64,000 nucleotides of DNA from Heterohyrax brucei (GCA_028571685.1 CM053143.1:7369501-7433500); one strand, 5' to 3'; numbered from the stretch's first letter, positions 1 to 11,685 are shown. Notes: generated by a model from the letters alone, not told the origin. Translations and numbers: made by a program.

Positions 1-631
1 ATCTGAGTGCTAGAACTTGTTTCTGTAGGTATCCGGTGTCTGACGGGTTTCCTTTGTGTCTGAAAGTGTGCCAGTGGTGAACTTGACCTGGCTTGATATC
101 TGTAGGCTTTAAAGTATGTCTTTAGGATGAAGGCTGTATCTAAGGATGATTTTGAGATCAAAGTTGTCTTGATGTCTTTTTCCTTCTAGCTTTCTCCGTT
201 CTTTAACGTACTTTTTTTTTTTTTTTTTTAAACTTTAAGGCGCTCAGCCTTTTTATTTCCTGTGACTTTGTTTGTTTTGTAAAATGGAGACCACCCTGGA
301 GCCAGAAAGCTTATTTCTTGTGTGCTATGGAAGACTGTATAACATTCAAGTCATGCTTTTGCCCAGCCACTTGTGTTTGCTTCGTTTTTTTCCCTTGGGC
401 TCGCTGGAAGAGCCAGAGATAAAATAAACGTTTTGTCATTTATAGAGCCTCAACAAAACCCAGAGCATACAGAAAATGTTTGCTTTGCCATCTCTGCTTG
501 CTAATACTTTGACTTAACCCTTTTCTGCTGAATCCTTTGCTCTATACGTATGTGCTCATGGAGTCACATAGTAAAGCTTGAATTGCTTTTCTTGGCCAGT
601 CCCAAACCTTGTAGAAATAAAAGGGGCTTTA
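1..631. other. Intronic sequence, no recognised element
   Basis: A T run at 211-229 and otherwise unassigned sequence. No exon, RNA gene or clear repeat. Confidence 0.6.
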
Positions 632-836
632 AGGTAAGGTCCCCAGGGGGGTAGGTACAAACGGTTTGCACTCCACTGGTAACTGAAAGGTTGGTGGTTT
701 GAACCTACCGTGTCTCTCCAGGGCCGAAAGACCTGGTTATCTGCTTCTATAAAGATTACCCTAGGGGCAGTTCTGCTTTGTCATATGGGGTTGCTGTGAG
801 TCGAAATCTACTTGGTGACACCTAACAATAACAATG
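632..836 (+). repeat. AfroSINE-type SINE, RTE-tailed subtype
   Basis: A full-length SINE. The head contains 'ggtggtttgaacctacc' (B-box-like). The middle is the 'aaagacctggttatctgcttctataaagatta' type, followed by 'ggggcagttctg' and 'gagtcgaaatc'. The 3' end 'acacctaacaataacaat' resembles the RTE LINE tail at 1815-1833 rather than the usual 'gggtttggtttt' ending. That is the expected signature of a SINE mobilised by the RTE. Confidence 0.85.
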
Positions 837-1284
837 TATTACAATTATACAGATATAATAGAAGTTTTATATTCAGTGTGCTGTTTGGATATACATGGAG
901 TTGGCTGTGATCGGGAATTAAATCATTAGCACAATATAACAGATGACTCCCTGCTATTTGCCGCTTCATCAGCGGCTGATGCAAATAGCCTCTCAGTGTG
1001 GGTGGGTCTGGGCAAGCGGGGAGTTGGTACAAGAAAGCAGTGCCCTCCATCTCTAAGGAGCCAGTGATGGGACCTTTTCCCAGAGCTGCACCTAGGGCCC
1101 GGTCTGAACCTTATACTCATACAGGTGTTGACTTGGCATATTGTACCATAGCCTGGTAGAAGCATGATTCATGTCAGTACCCTTGGCCTTTATCTCCTTT
1201 TGGTTCTCCTGAGCGTTGGAGTCAGAAAGTAGAAAGATCACCGACTTTGTGATTAGCCTAACCTGTGTTAGAATTGTGGCTTTG

Positions 1285-1833
1285 GTGCTTGCTAAGTTGG
1301 GAAAGTTGGCTTTAAAGGATCTGTTTAAAGTATTGAAAATTAAAGATGTCACTTGGAAGACTGAAGTGCGCCTGACCCAAGACACAGTATTTTCAGTCAC
1401 ATTGTGTGCATGCAAAAAATGGACAATGAACAAAGAAGACAGAAGAAGAATTGGTGCTTTTGAATTGTGGTGTTGGAGAAGAATGTTGAATGTACCATGG
1501 ACCACCAAGAGAACAAACGGATCTTTTCTGGCAGAAGTATAACCAAAGTGCTCCTTGGAAGCAGTGATGACAAGACTGCATCTTATATGCTTTGGACATG
1601 TTGTCAGAAAGGATCAGTCCCTGGAGAAGGACATCATGCTTGTTATAGTGGAGGACCAGCGAAAAAGAGGAAGACCCTTGAGGAGATGGATTGACGCAGT
1701 GGCTGCAACAGTGGACTTAAGCATAAAAACAATTGTGGACATGGTGCAAGACTGGGCAGTGTTTCATTCTTTTGTGCATAGGGTCGCCATGAGTTGGAAC
1801 TGACTCGATGGCACTTAACAACAACAACAACAG
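1285..1833 (+). mobile_element. RTE-clade LINE, 3' end (sense)
   Basis: The 3' terminus of an RTE-type non-LTR retrotransposon. Broken frames encode typical RTE ORF C-terminal residues: FELWCWRRMLNVPWTTKRTN, then LHLICFGHVVRKDQSLEKDI and KRGRPLRRWIDAVA. The element ends in 'gatggcacttaacaacaacaac', the AAC-repeat tail of RTE elements. It is 5' truncated and frameshifted, hence dead. It faces an antisense RTE copy whose tail begins 84 bp further on. Confidence 0.88.
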
Positions 1834-1916
1834 AAGTTGCTACAAATAAATTACCCACACTGAGCCTTATTTCCTCCTCTGTAATGTGGGAATTCTTAAG
1901 TCCCTGCACAGGCTTG

Positions 1917-3330
1917 TTATTGTTAGGTGCCTTGAGTTGGATGTGACTCACAGTGATCCTGTATGCGACAGAACAAAATATTGCCCTGTCCTGCTCCATC
2001 CCCACAGTCATTGCTGTATTTCAGCCCGTTGTATGTTGTGTCAGTCCATCTCATACAGACTCTTCTGTTTTTTTGATGACTGTCTGCTGTCCCAAGCATG
2101 ATGCTCTTTTCTAGGGACTGGTCCTCTGATAACATGTCCAAAGCATGTGAGATGAAGTTTCTCCATCCTCACTTCTAAGGAGTCCTCTGCCTGTACTTCT
2201 TTCAGATTTGTTCATCTTCTGGCAGTTCGTGATACATTCAGTATTCTTCCCCAGCACCGTAATTGAAGGTTATCAGTTCTTGTTTGGTCTTTCATGTTTA
2301 TTGTCCAGCTTTTGCTTTGCTTTGTAACACTTTAAAGATTTGCACAATGCAATATGTTGTTTGATTTCTTGACCACTGCTTTCATGGACATTGATTGTGG
2401 GTCCGAGTAAAATGAAATTCTTCACAGCTTAAGTATTTTCTCCATGTATTGTGATGGTGCTTATTGGTCCATGTGTTGAGGATGTTTGTTTATGTTGTAG
2501 TGTGATGCATGCTGAAGGATGTAGTCTTTATTCTCCATCAATAAATTTTTCAAGTTTTCTTCCTTTTCAGCAAGCAAGGTTGTGTCATCTACATATTGCA
2601 ACTGTTAATCAGTCTTCCTTCAGTCCTGATGATGCATTCTTTTCCATATAGTCCAGCTTCTTGGATTATTTGCTCATCATAAAGACTGAAGAAAGTATGG
2701 TGCAGCTACAACCCTGGCACACAACCCTGGCACACAGCTTTCTTGACTTGAAACTTCTCAGTATCCTTTTATTCTGTTCAAATAACTGCCAGTTGGTCTG
2801 TGTACAGGGTTCCTCATGAGCACGATTAAATGTTCTGGAATCCTCTTTCTTCGCAGTGTGACTCATAATTTGTTATGATCTATGCAGCTAAATGCTATCA
2901 CATAGTCAATAAAACGCAGGTAAAGTATCTTTCTGATACTCTCTGCTTTCAGCCAGGATCTTTCTTATATCAGTAGTGATATCTTTCCTTCCGTATCCTC
3001 TTCTGAATCTGGCTTAAGTTTCTGGCAGCATCCTGTCAGCGTACTTCTGAATGGCTTTTGAATTATCTTTCGCAAAATTTCACTTGTGTGACATTGTTAG
3101 ATAATTTTTGCATTCCAGTGGGTCAGCTTTCTTTAGAATGGGCATAAATATGCATATATTCTAGTCAGTTAGCCAGGTAGCTGTCTTCCAAATTTCTTGG
3201 CATAGACAAGCGAACACTTTCAGCATTTAATCCATTTGTTGAAACAGCTCAGTTGTTATTCGCTAGTTCCTGGAACCTTTTGTTTCCATGCTAATCAGTG
3301 CCATCTTCCTTCTGCTTGAGTGTAAATCTT
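1917..3330 (-). mobile_element. RTE-clade LINE, 1.4 kb (antisense)
   Basis: An antisense RTE copy. Its 3' end ('ttgttattgttaggtgcc') is at the low-coordinate end. Minus-strand frames give DMLSEDQSLEKSIMLGTA and other RTE C-terminal pieces, and the copy extends upstream into the reverse-transcriptase region, with 'aataaaacgcaggtaaag' near 2906 complementary to the FDCVDH-type segment. Many stops and small deletions make it non-functional. Confidence 0.82.
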
Positions 3331-3332
3331 CT

Positions 3333-3414
3333 GAGGAACAGTTGGTGGGTTCAAACCATTGACCTTTCTGTTAGTAGCTGAGTACTTAAACCACTGTGCC
3401 ACCAGGACTCTTCC
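3333..3414 (-). repeat. AfroSINE fragment
   Basis: The 5' half of a SINE in antisense: 'ggtgggttcaaaccattg', 'gtacttaaaccactgtgcc' and 'accaggactct' are the complement of the tRNA-derived head. Confidence 0.8.
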
Positions 3415-4209
3415 GGCAACAGGAAACTTGCATGGTGAGAAGATCGCCTTTTGCAGATGTCAGGGTTAGAGTTTTAAGCGTTCTGGTTCAGTGTGAAGTG
3501 TGTCCCTTCTCCCCAGGGACTACCAGTGTTGCCCCCATGGGCAGCAAGCAGGGTAGGAATCATGGTTCTAGAACGTTGTGGAACAGAAAATCTGCAGGCC
3601 CTATTCTTCCTTTGGCATTTTTGTTTAATCCCTGTTGATTGACTTGGAGCTCTGTGGCTGTCATTGATGTAAGATTTGGTAGAGAACAACCTCTCATTGA
3701 CTTGGGGTGGCGTCCGCAGCATGGTCGGGGTGGCAGTGGGGACGATTTACATTGCAGCACAGACAGTATCCTTGTCTCTTGGGGCAAGGATAATGTCGTT
3801 CATGCTGATTTTGCTTAGTTTGGGGGACGTATTCAAGGTCAGTGATATCGTGGTGAAAGCTTTGGGGTTGGTTTTCTGTTACGTGAGAACATTTAGCAGC
3901 TTGCAGCCAGTCATGCTGAGGCTCCCTGACCTGTCCAGAGAAACTGTGGCTGGGCTTGACCTGGCGACGGAAAGTGATATGATGTGCAGATAGCTGTCAG
4001 CAGTGTTTTCTTCTTTAGGATGAAAGTATGTATACAGTGATGTCTGTGAGAGCCAGAACTTAATGGAACTGTTTTTCTTGGTCTTGACGGTTTCTACCTT
4101 TGACAGAGTTAGTCTTACCCATTTTCTGTATAGCTTGTTTTAATGGAAAATATGTGTTTCCCTTTTCTGACAAGTTTGCTCCTCCTATGCATTCTGGCTG
4201 TCACAGGTT
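3415..4209. other. Unassigned intronic block
   Basis: Repeat-free by eye and richer in GC than its surroundings. A 105-codon open stretch (3676-3993, +) has no recognisable domain. It could be low-copy intron or an unrecognised old repeat. Confidence 0.5.
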
Positions 4210-4226
4210 TTACTGTGAAATCTTTT

Positions 4227-4983
4227 TTTTTTTATTATGACTGAGTGAAAATGTACATTCCCGTATAAATTTACATGCCCCCCCTATATGCAGTGTCCAC
4301 TGCTCTCCCTGCCTGGTGACAGCACACTATTCCTCTCTGCTCCATACATGTCTCATCCTCCCAATAGTCTCCTTTCCCCTCCTCTCCACCTACTCCTCTT
4401 ACTCCAGCCAGAGGTCAGCAGGATAATATCCTATAGATGCATAGAACCATAAAGTGCATCCAATATATGGTCACTCTGCGTCGCCGAGTCCAATCCATTG
4501 ACGACTGCAAGGGAGAGGAGGGAGGGAGGGCGAGGGGGGCAGGATTTAGATTAGATAGTTGGTAGAAATTTGGTTGGGTGAAATCTGTGATAGCACACAT
4601 TAGAAACAAGAACAATATTAAGAGGACTTCAGGATAACTTGAATACTCCTTCCATCTTAACCCAATATTGCAAGGACAGAATAGCTGGGGCAGGGGGCAG
4701 GAGACCATGCTCTTTGGCACAACTAGCGTTTTCCTAAGAGGGCTCTCTGCACTCCACATTGGTGAGTGGCATCTGGGGGTCTTAAAAGCTGCCAAGCGGC
4801 CATCTGAGGGCACAGCAAATGGTCCCAACTCAGCAGGAACTGATGCTGACCGAGGACCAAAATGACATGGGGTAAAGACAACCCAGAAGATGGGGAGACC
4901 CGCATGAGTGGGTGCCTACATTGACTTGGGACCGGAAGAACCGGATGGTGCCCGGCTGCCACCAGGGATAGCCGCGATGGAGC
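4227..4983 (-). mobile_element. L1 3' end with inverted 5' segment (twin priming)
   Basis: 4227-4500 is the antisense extreme 3' end of the afrotherian L1, matching 31340-31620. From about 4501 the sequence switches to the opposite orientation and carries an upstream portion of the L1 3' UTR in sense, the reverse complement of parts of 31800-32280. Imperfect target duplications, 'ttactgtgaaatctttt' (4210-4226) and 'ttactgcgaaactttt' (4984-4999), bracket the whole, so it is one insertion event. No ORF survives. Confidence 0.87.
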
Positions 4984-4999
4984 TTACTGCGAAACTTTT

Positions 5000-5587
5000 T
5001 AAGATGGATATGTCAGATTTGAGTTTTAACTCTGTATCTATGTTCTTTTACCATTAGGAATTTTGGTTTTCTTGCTTTGCCAATTGAATTAATATCTGCA
5101 TGGCCGGGCAGAATTGTTTGGTTAGGGTGTGTTTTTCAAACTTGGCCTGGTGTTGAACCTGTGGCTTGTGAGATGTAGCATGTTTATGGGAAAAAGAAAC
5201 CCTCCTGTGAATCGCACTAACTGGGCTTCAAGTATGATTTAGGCCTGTGTTGTTTCTTTAATATACCTCTTGTAGGGACAGTTTGCTTTGCTAAGTAGAA
5301 TATGAATTTGGAGGAAGTTGGGGAGTACACTCTGTTTTTTGTACTTTGAACAGTGCATGTAAAGTTATTATACCGGGAATTTTGTGTTTCTGATGACCTG
5401 AGTTTCTAAAAACTAGACTCGGTTTCCCACAGGTGAGGAGAAGTCGTGAGAAATTGGAATCTTAAAACTAAACAGGGCTCTGCAGGTCCAGCAAGTGGCT
5501 GACTACTTCTCCTCATAATCTCTGCATCTTGAACTAGATGTTTGAGGGCCAAGATAAGACCTACTTTCTGCCCTCAAGGAGCTTGTA
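5000..5587. other. Intronic sequence, nothing recognised
   Basis: Unique-looking sequence between the twin-primed L1 and a SINE. Confidence 0.55.
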
Positions 5588-5708
5588 ATTTAGGTTCAGA
5601 TCCGTCAGGCGCTTCTTGGAAACTCTGTGGGGCAGTTCTGTTCTGACCTACAGGGTTGCTGTGAGTAGAAATTGACTCAACAGCACTGGGTTTGGTTTGG
5701 TTTTTCTG
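5588..5708 (+). repeat. AfroSINE, 3' half
   Basis: 'gcttcttggaaactctgtgg', 'ggcagttctgttctgacc' and 'gcactgggtttggtttggt' define a 5'-truncated sense SINE. Confidence 0.85.
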
Positions 5709-6810
5709 TCTGCTAATCACTAATCTACTTTGGTGTCTGTGCATACTTATTCTAGGTATTTCATGGAAGTGGAATCGTACAGTGTTTTTCCTTTTATGTC
5801 TGGTTTTCCTCAAGGTGCATTCACAGCACAGTGTTTATATTAGAACTTCGTCTCTCTTCGTGGCCCGATAAGATTACATTATGGATATATCACTTTTGTT
5901 TATCCGTTCATTGCTGATGGACACTCGAGTCGTTTTCTACCATTTGACTATTGTGAATAATACTGAAATGAGCGCTGGTGTATATGTATCTGTTTTGAGT
6001 CCTGGCTTTGAAGTCTGTTAGGTATACCTGCATGTGGAATTATTGGGTCACATGGTATTTATTTTTATTTATAAGTGTTTTAATGTATGTGTGGTGTATG
6101 TATACACAACAAAATGGTTCCTATTCAATAATTTCTACACGTAATGTTCAGTGACATTGGTTGCATGGTTCGCTTTTGTTAACATTCTCGTTATTTCAGT
6201 TCTAATGATTCCATTCCCATTTATTCTCACTGCTTCCCCTCCCCCATCTTTTCATCCACTCGTTAGGTAGTAACTGGTGTCCCTTTAGTCTCATGTAGAT
6301 AATTTGTTAAAAGAATGCAGCGCTCAAGGCTAACTCTTCACTCAAGGTGCATTCTTTGTTTTTTGAGCTAACCTACTATTTAGTTAAAAGGTAACCTGGG
6401 AATTGTATCGGCTTGAGATTTAAAGAGTATCTCAGGACAGTAGTAGTCTTGTGGATTTGTGTAGTCTCAGTAGCTCCAGTAAGTCTGGATTCTCTGAATT
6501 TGAAGTTCTATTGTATGTTTGTCTCCCTTTCCATCAGGATCTGTTTACTGTGACCTTGATCAGAATGTTGGGTAGTGGTAGCAGGCACTGTTTAGTTCTT
6601 TGGGTCTCAAGGTAGAAGGCCGTATGGTAATTCTATATTTAACTTTTTGAGAAACTGTCACTCTTTTCCATAACAGTGTCACCATTTTACAGTCCATCAG
6701 CAATGCAAGAATATTCCAATTCTGTACATCCTGGCCAACATTTGTTAGTTTCTGTTTTTCTGATACTAGCCATCATAACAGATATGCAGCATCCAGACAC
6801 TAGGTTATTA
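5709..6810 (-). mobile_element. Old antisense L1 split by a second L1 3' end
   Basis: Antisense L1 ORF2-terminal and 3' UTR sequence occurs at 5709-6055, with the 'ttatccgttcattgctgatgg' and 'gaataatactgaaatgagcg' landmarks. It resumes at about 6626 ('ggtaattctatatttaac ... ccataacagtgtcacc'). Between them lies another L1 3'-UTR copy, starting with 'atttataagtgttttaatg' and containing 'ttcagtgacattggttgc'. The break-point words 'catggtatt' (left) and 'tatggtaatt' (right) are compatible with a degraded target duplication. Confidence 0.7.
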
Positions 6811-7327
6811 ATGAATTTCTTAAACTTTGAGAAGATGATAGGTGCTGTCTGTGATATAATATACGTAGTTTTTTTTTTTGCCTCTCAGGTCAACTTGTAT
6901 GGTGTAACTGTGGAATTCTGGAACAAAACTGATTGTTAGGTGCCGTTGAGTTGAAGATTTTGAGCAGGAGAATGTGACTGGCATCTCCTTTAAGTTAATT
7001 TGGTAGCAGAGAAGGAAGGGCCAAAGGTGATGTAAGGCAAATTGGAGGGTAATATACCCTCTAGTGGATGGGTTTCTTCAGGAGTGCATTTTGGAGAAAG
7101 AGTCAGAAGAAGGCTGGTTGGTTCACTGTAGAAGATAAGAAGAGGAAGAGTACAAAGGTGACTCAACATTTCTTTCAGCGTGGGAACCTGGAGAATGGGG
7201 ATCATTTTGACACAAGGGGAAATCATAGTGGGTGTGGGTGGCTTTTTGGGGAACATTATTAGTTATTTTTTAACTGAATTTGAATAGTTTATTTTCTTTT
7301 CCAAGGAGACTGACTGTCCATTTTTCA
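6811..7327. other. Intronic sequence, nothing recognised
   Basis: A short 'gattgttaggtgccgttgag' at 6930-6949 resembles the RTE/SINE antisense tail. The rest is unassigned. Confidence 0.5.
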
Positions 7328-7454
7328 AAACAAATCAAAACAAAACCAAACTCACTGCTGTTAAGTAGATTCAGACTCCTAGCTAGCAGATTTGAACTGC
7401 CAGCCTTTTGGGTAGGAGTTGTAGCACTTAACCACTGTACAACCAGGGTTTCCT
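7328..7454 (-). repeat. AfroSINE with internal deletion
   Basis: Antisense SINE: tail complement 'aaaacaaaaccaaactcactgc', then directly 'gatttgaactgccagcc', then 'cttaaccactgtacaaccag' and 'ggtttcc'. The central 'ggacagagtagaactgcc' block is missing. Confidence 0.86.
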
Positions 7455-7487
7455 TCAAAACAAAGAGCTTACATAATTCCATGCTTT

Positions 7488-7766
7488 CCAATTTTTTTCT
7501 TCTTTTTATTTTTTTGTTGTCTTGTAAGTGAAAGTTTACAGTTTGAGTCAGTTTCTCCTACAAAAACTTGCACATACTTTGTTATGTGCCCCTATCTGCT
7601 CTGTCCACAGTGTGACAGCACACTTCCTGCCTCCATCCTGTATTTTCCATGTCTGTTCAACCAGTTCCTCTCCCCTCTGCCTTCTCATCTCACCTTCGGA
7701 CAGCTGGTGCCCATTTAGTCTCACATATCTACTTAAGCCAAGACACACTCCTTACCAGTTTATCTG
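7488..7766 (-). mobile_element. L1 3' UTR fragment (antisense)
   Basis: Starts with a T-rich tract, then 'gtaagtgaaagtttacag', 'ccacagtgtgacagcacac', 'tgtctgttcaaccagttcc' and 'cccatttagtctcacatat'. The same 3'-UTR words recur at 16785, 21265 and 33503. 5' truncated and non-coding. Confidence 0.75.
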
Positions 7767-8111
7767 AAAAGCATGGAAAAACCTAGTGGTTAGCATCCCT
7801 CCTAATAAAATGATAAAGTCTTAGAGTTGGGTAAGCCCATGTGGATAACAAAATTCAATTCCAGCATTTGAGGGAAGAAGCCAAGCGCTCACTGTACATC
7901 TTACATACAAGTTCAATCTTTGTTTGAGGAGTTGGCATTGAGAATGGCTCAGCTTTTTCCTTCATCAGTGTCTAAGCTTTTCCTGAGTTTAATCGTGTAG
8001 TATCTTATTTATCAAATTAATTTCCTTTTATACTGAGGTTTAAATGAGGAATGTTGTTTTAAAACATTACTTAGCCATTTCACTGTAGTTTTAGACTTTC
8101 ACACGCCTGCA

Positions 8112-8315
8112 GTTCTTGAGTCTCTGGTGGTGCGACTTCTAAGTGCTTTACAGCTCTCCAGAGGTTGGTGACTCAACCCTGCCCACAGGTGCTGTGGAAG
8201 AAAGCCCTGGTCATCTATTTCCAAACAGTCACAGTGTTGAAAGTTCGATGGCCCACAGTCCTGCTGGGACAGACATGGGGCTGCCATGGATCAGAATCAG
8301 CTTGGTGGCTTTTGG
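8112..8315 (+). repeat. Old AfroSINE
   Basis: A diverged full-length sense SINE: 'tctggtggtgcgacttcta', 'gttggtgactcaaccctgcc', 'aagccctggtcatc', 'ggggctgccatggatcagaatc'. Confidence 0.7.
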
Positions 8316-8530
8316 TAGACTTGCCTTAGCATGAATGAACTAGTGTTGTTAAAAATCACTCGTTATTTTTTTTCTTTTAGTAATATAACACTGTGTTGGG
8401 TTACAGTATAGTCAAGTTCCATCTTAGTCTTTGCTCTTTAATTTTCTGTAAGTTACCAATTCGTAAACATTCAGTCATGAGGAACATCCACAAATTTGTT
8501 TATGTCTGTTTTTCCCTTACTATTAGAGTA

Positions 8531-8692
8531 AATGAAACTGTGGTGGCCTACTGGTTAAGTTTTGTGGCTGCTGACCAAGAAGTCAACAGTTCAAATCCAC
8601 CAGGTGCTCCTTGGAAACTGTGGGGCACTTCTGCCCTGCACTCTAGGATTACTATGAGTGGGAATTGACAGCAGTGGGTTTGGGTTTTTTTA
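8531..8692 (+). repeat. AfroSINE
   Basis: A sense full-length copy: 'actgtggtggcctactggtt', 'gtcaacagttcaaatccacc', 'tccttggaaactgtgg', ending in 'cagtgggtttgggttttttt'. Confidence 0.88.
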
Positions 8693-9514
8693 ATCAAAGT
8701 AAAACGTGCTCATTCTGGAAAATTTGAAACATAGTTAAAAGTTTAATAAAATACAAAGATCTCTGCAAACTGCCCGCAGATTATCCCTTGGACATTATGG
8801 TATGTGTTGCCTAGTCCTTTCCATGTCTCCATGTATACAGGGACAGCAGCCAGCCCTGTGTGACTTAGAGGTGAAGCTCCATCTGCCAGTTTGTAGATTT
8901 AGGTGACAGACTATCTTCCGCCTTGCCCCTACCCCTGTATCTAGTTACACCCCTGTTTTGCTTGAATCCAAACTACTAGGAGGGACAGTAAGTGTCTTGA
9001 GCTTAAAGTAACGTAAAACATAATTGAGGAAGGAATCGGGGCAATAGGGCCCGGAGTGAAGAGGGCAGTGTTTGAAGGTTTAGTGAAATGCTCTGCTCAT
9101 CTTAAATCTCGTTTGGTGCTGTCCTCTTGAGGCCTTGCAAGGAGGAAGCTGAACAAAACAGACTGAATTACTAGCTCTCTGCTAGGACCAACCAGCACTG
9201 TAATGGGAATCCCCTTTTCTAGTCCCCATGGAGAGGGACTTGAAAAGGGGAAGTTACTTGTCTGTCATTCCAAGAGAGAGAAGGAAACCTTGGGAGGTCA
9301 GTGACAAAACCACCTTCTCTTGTGAGTAGCCCAGGCAGGACAGCAGCTTTGGGGTGGAGCAGTGTAGGTGATGGTAGAGGCAAGCAGTGACAGAACTTGG
9401 CACAGCAGGATGAACAGATGCCCCTAGGGGTGTGACTGGAATGGCATCCTCTGAGAGTGGATCAAATGGCTGTGGACTGGGCTCATGATAAAAGTCTTAG
9501 CTGGAGCAGAGGGG
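8693..9514. other. Mostly unassigned intron
   Basis: 8700-8835 has weak old-L1 character ('ccatgtctccatgtatacag' area). 8840-9514 is GC-richer and shows no recognisable element. Confidence 0.45.
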
Positions 9515-9660
9515 GGGACCCTGGTGGCATAGTGGTGAAGTAGTCTGATGACTAATTGAAAGGACAGCAGTGCAGATCCACCAGGTGCTCCTTGTGGGGC
9601 TGTTCTCCTCTGTCCGGTAGTGCCATTCTGAGTTGGAATCACTTCATGGCAGTGGGTAGC
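9515..9660 (+). repeat. AfroSINE
   Basis: Sense: 'accctggtggcatagtgg', 'gatccaccaggtgctcctt', 'gagttggaatcacttcatgg', with a small central deletion. Confidence 0.86.
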
Positions 9661-9736
9661 AGGAACAGAGGGAGGACCAAGGAGCAGCCTGGATTTTGCC
9701 TGGGTTAAGCCCTTTCCCTCCACCTTCAGAAACTCT

Positions 9737-10340
9737 GTTGCTGTTGTTAGGTGCTGTCAAGTTGGTTTTGACTCACAGTGACCCTGTGCACAACAGAACA
9801 AAACACTGCCCAGTCTTGCACCATACCCACAATCATGTTTATGCTTAAGCACATCATTGCAACTGCTGGGTCAATCCATCTTCCTCTTTTTGCTGACCCT
9901 CCACTCTACCAAGTCCTTCTCCAGGGACTGATTGACAGCATGTCCACAGTATTTAAGACAGTCTTGCCATCTTTGCTTCCAAGGAGCAGTCTGGTTATAC
10001 TTCTTCCAGAACAGATTGGTTTGTTCTTTTGGCAGTCCATGGTACCTTCAACATTCTTCTCCAATACCACAATGCAAAGGCATCAGTTCTTCTGTCTTCT
10101 TTGTTCATGGTCCAGCTTTCACATACATTTGATGAAATTGAACATACCATGGCTTGGGTCAGCTGCACTTTAGTCTTCCAGGTAATGTCTTTACTTTTCA
10201 ATGCTTTAGAGAGATCTTTTGCAGCAGGTTTTCCCAATGTAATGCATCTTTTGATTTCTTGACTGCTGCTTTCATGGGAATTAATTGTGGACCCAAGTAA
10301 AATGAAATCCTTGACAACCTCAATCCTTTCTCCATTTATT
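9737..10340 (-). mobile_element. RTE-clade LINE 3' end (antisense)
   Basis: An antisense RTE 3' terminus beginning 'tgttgctgttgttaggtgc'. The minus strand encodes MVCSISSNVCESWTMNKE and ALWYWRRMLKVPWTAKRTNQ, the same ORF segment as the copy at 1285-1833. 5' truncated and frameshifted. Confidence 0.88.
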
Positions 10341-10540
10341 GGAAAATCTGGAGGGTGATTAAGAGAAGAAAGAGTAAGGGCTCAGTTCGTGCATTTGGCA
10401 GTGGGAGCCATTGATCCTACTGACTTAGGGTAGAACTCTCAGAGACTTTATTGTGGATCTAGAAACTGTTGAGGAGTGGTGGTGGCCATATAATTTGTTG
10501 ACCAAGTGGAGAAACTTTTAAAAGTAAATGGGGCATTATT

Positions 10541-10798
10541 AATATTTCTACAGGGACCAGAACAAAACAAACAACCTGCTACCATTGAGTTGATTCTGGC
10601 TCATAGTGACCTCATAGGACAGAGTAGAACTGTCCCGTAGAGTTTCCAAGGAGTGCTTGGTGGATTCAAACTGCTGAACTTTTGCTTAGCAGCCACAGCA
10701 ATTAACCACTCTACCGTATGGAGACTAGACCTTGCAAATAAGCATATAGAATCATGCTAGATATTAAGGATAGTCAGGTAGCACATACATACTAATAA
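10541..10798 (-). repeat. AfroSINE within a duplicated block, copy 1
   Basis: An antisense SINE (10562-10722) carrying flanks that recur at 11686-11951: 'aatatttctacagggacc' on the left, and 'atcatgctagatatt' plus 'ggatagtcaggtagcacat' on the right. Similarity stops shortly outside, so this is a paired block rather than two independent SINE insertions. Confidence 0.82.
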
Positions 10799-11379
10799 AA
10801 GCGAATGTGGAAACTGGTTTCAAATTACTTTTTATTTCATTTTTGCTGTGCTTTTAAAAATAAGGAGATAATACTCATTATTTGAGGACTCTTTGCCGTA
10901 ATTAAGTATTTTATGAAAAATACTGTTAATGGCTAATCGTACTTCAAGTCATAAATGTATCCTACTTTAAAAAAACATTAATTTTGTAGTATTACTCATT
11001 TGGATTGCTTTCCAGCTATTGTCTACTGTGAATGCTGGTGACCTACATCTTTGGGTAATGTCTCAGTATTTCTACAGAAGCCAAATTCTTAGAAATGGAA
11101 CTGGGTCAAACAATATCTTGACACATATTATCAAGTTTTAGGCAACTATTTTGAATCCAAGTGTCTAAATTAAAAAAAAAAAAAAAACAAAGTGACAAAT
11201 GGAGCTTCTTTGGTTTTTGAAATCCTGAGAAATAATGATTTTAAAAAGCACTGAATAGTTTTTTTAACCATTGACTATTTCCCCAAGGAAGTTGGAGTAT
11301 GTACATAGGGGTAATGTAATGAAGTCACAACTTGAATCAAGAAAATGCTTTTGTTGCTGTAGAATGGATGCCCCATAAA

Positions 11380-11523
11380 CCAAAAAACCGAACCCACTGC
11401 TGTTCAGTAGATTCAGACTCAAGGCAGCTCTGTAGAACATAGTGGAACTGCCCCATAGATTTGAACTGCTGACCTTTTGGTTAGCAACTCTAGCTCTCAA
11501 CCACTATGTCACCAGGGTTTCCT
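11380..11523 (-). repeat. AfroSINE
   Basis: Antisense: 'ccgaacccactgctgttcag', 'gatttgaactgctgacc', 'aaccactatgtcaccaggg' and 'tttcct'. Confidence 0.9.
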
Positions 11524-11685
11524 AAATGCCAAGTGGAGACTGGAGTATGTGGAATTTAATTGCAGTAGGTGTGGACATAGAAATATTTGACTGTGAAAAT
11601 CCTTACACTTTTTATTGATGGCTTGAGTGACATAATTGAAAGATCATACATTGGGTGTGTTTAGCTGCATGTAATTTTCATGAGG

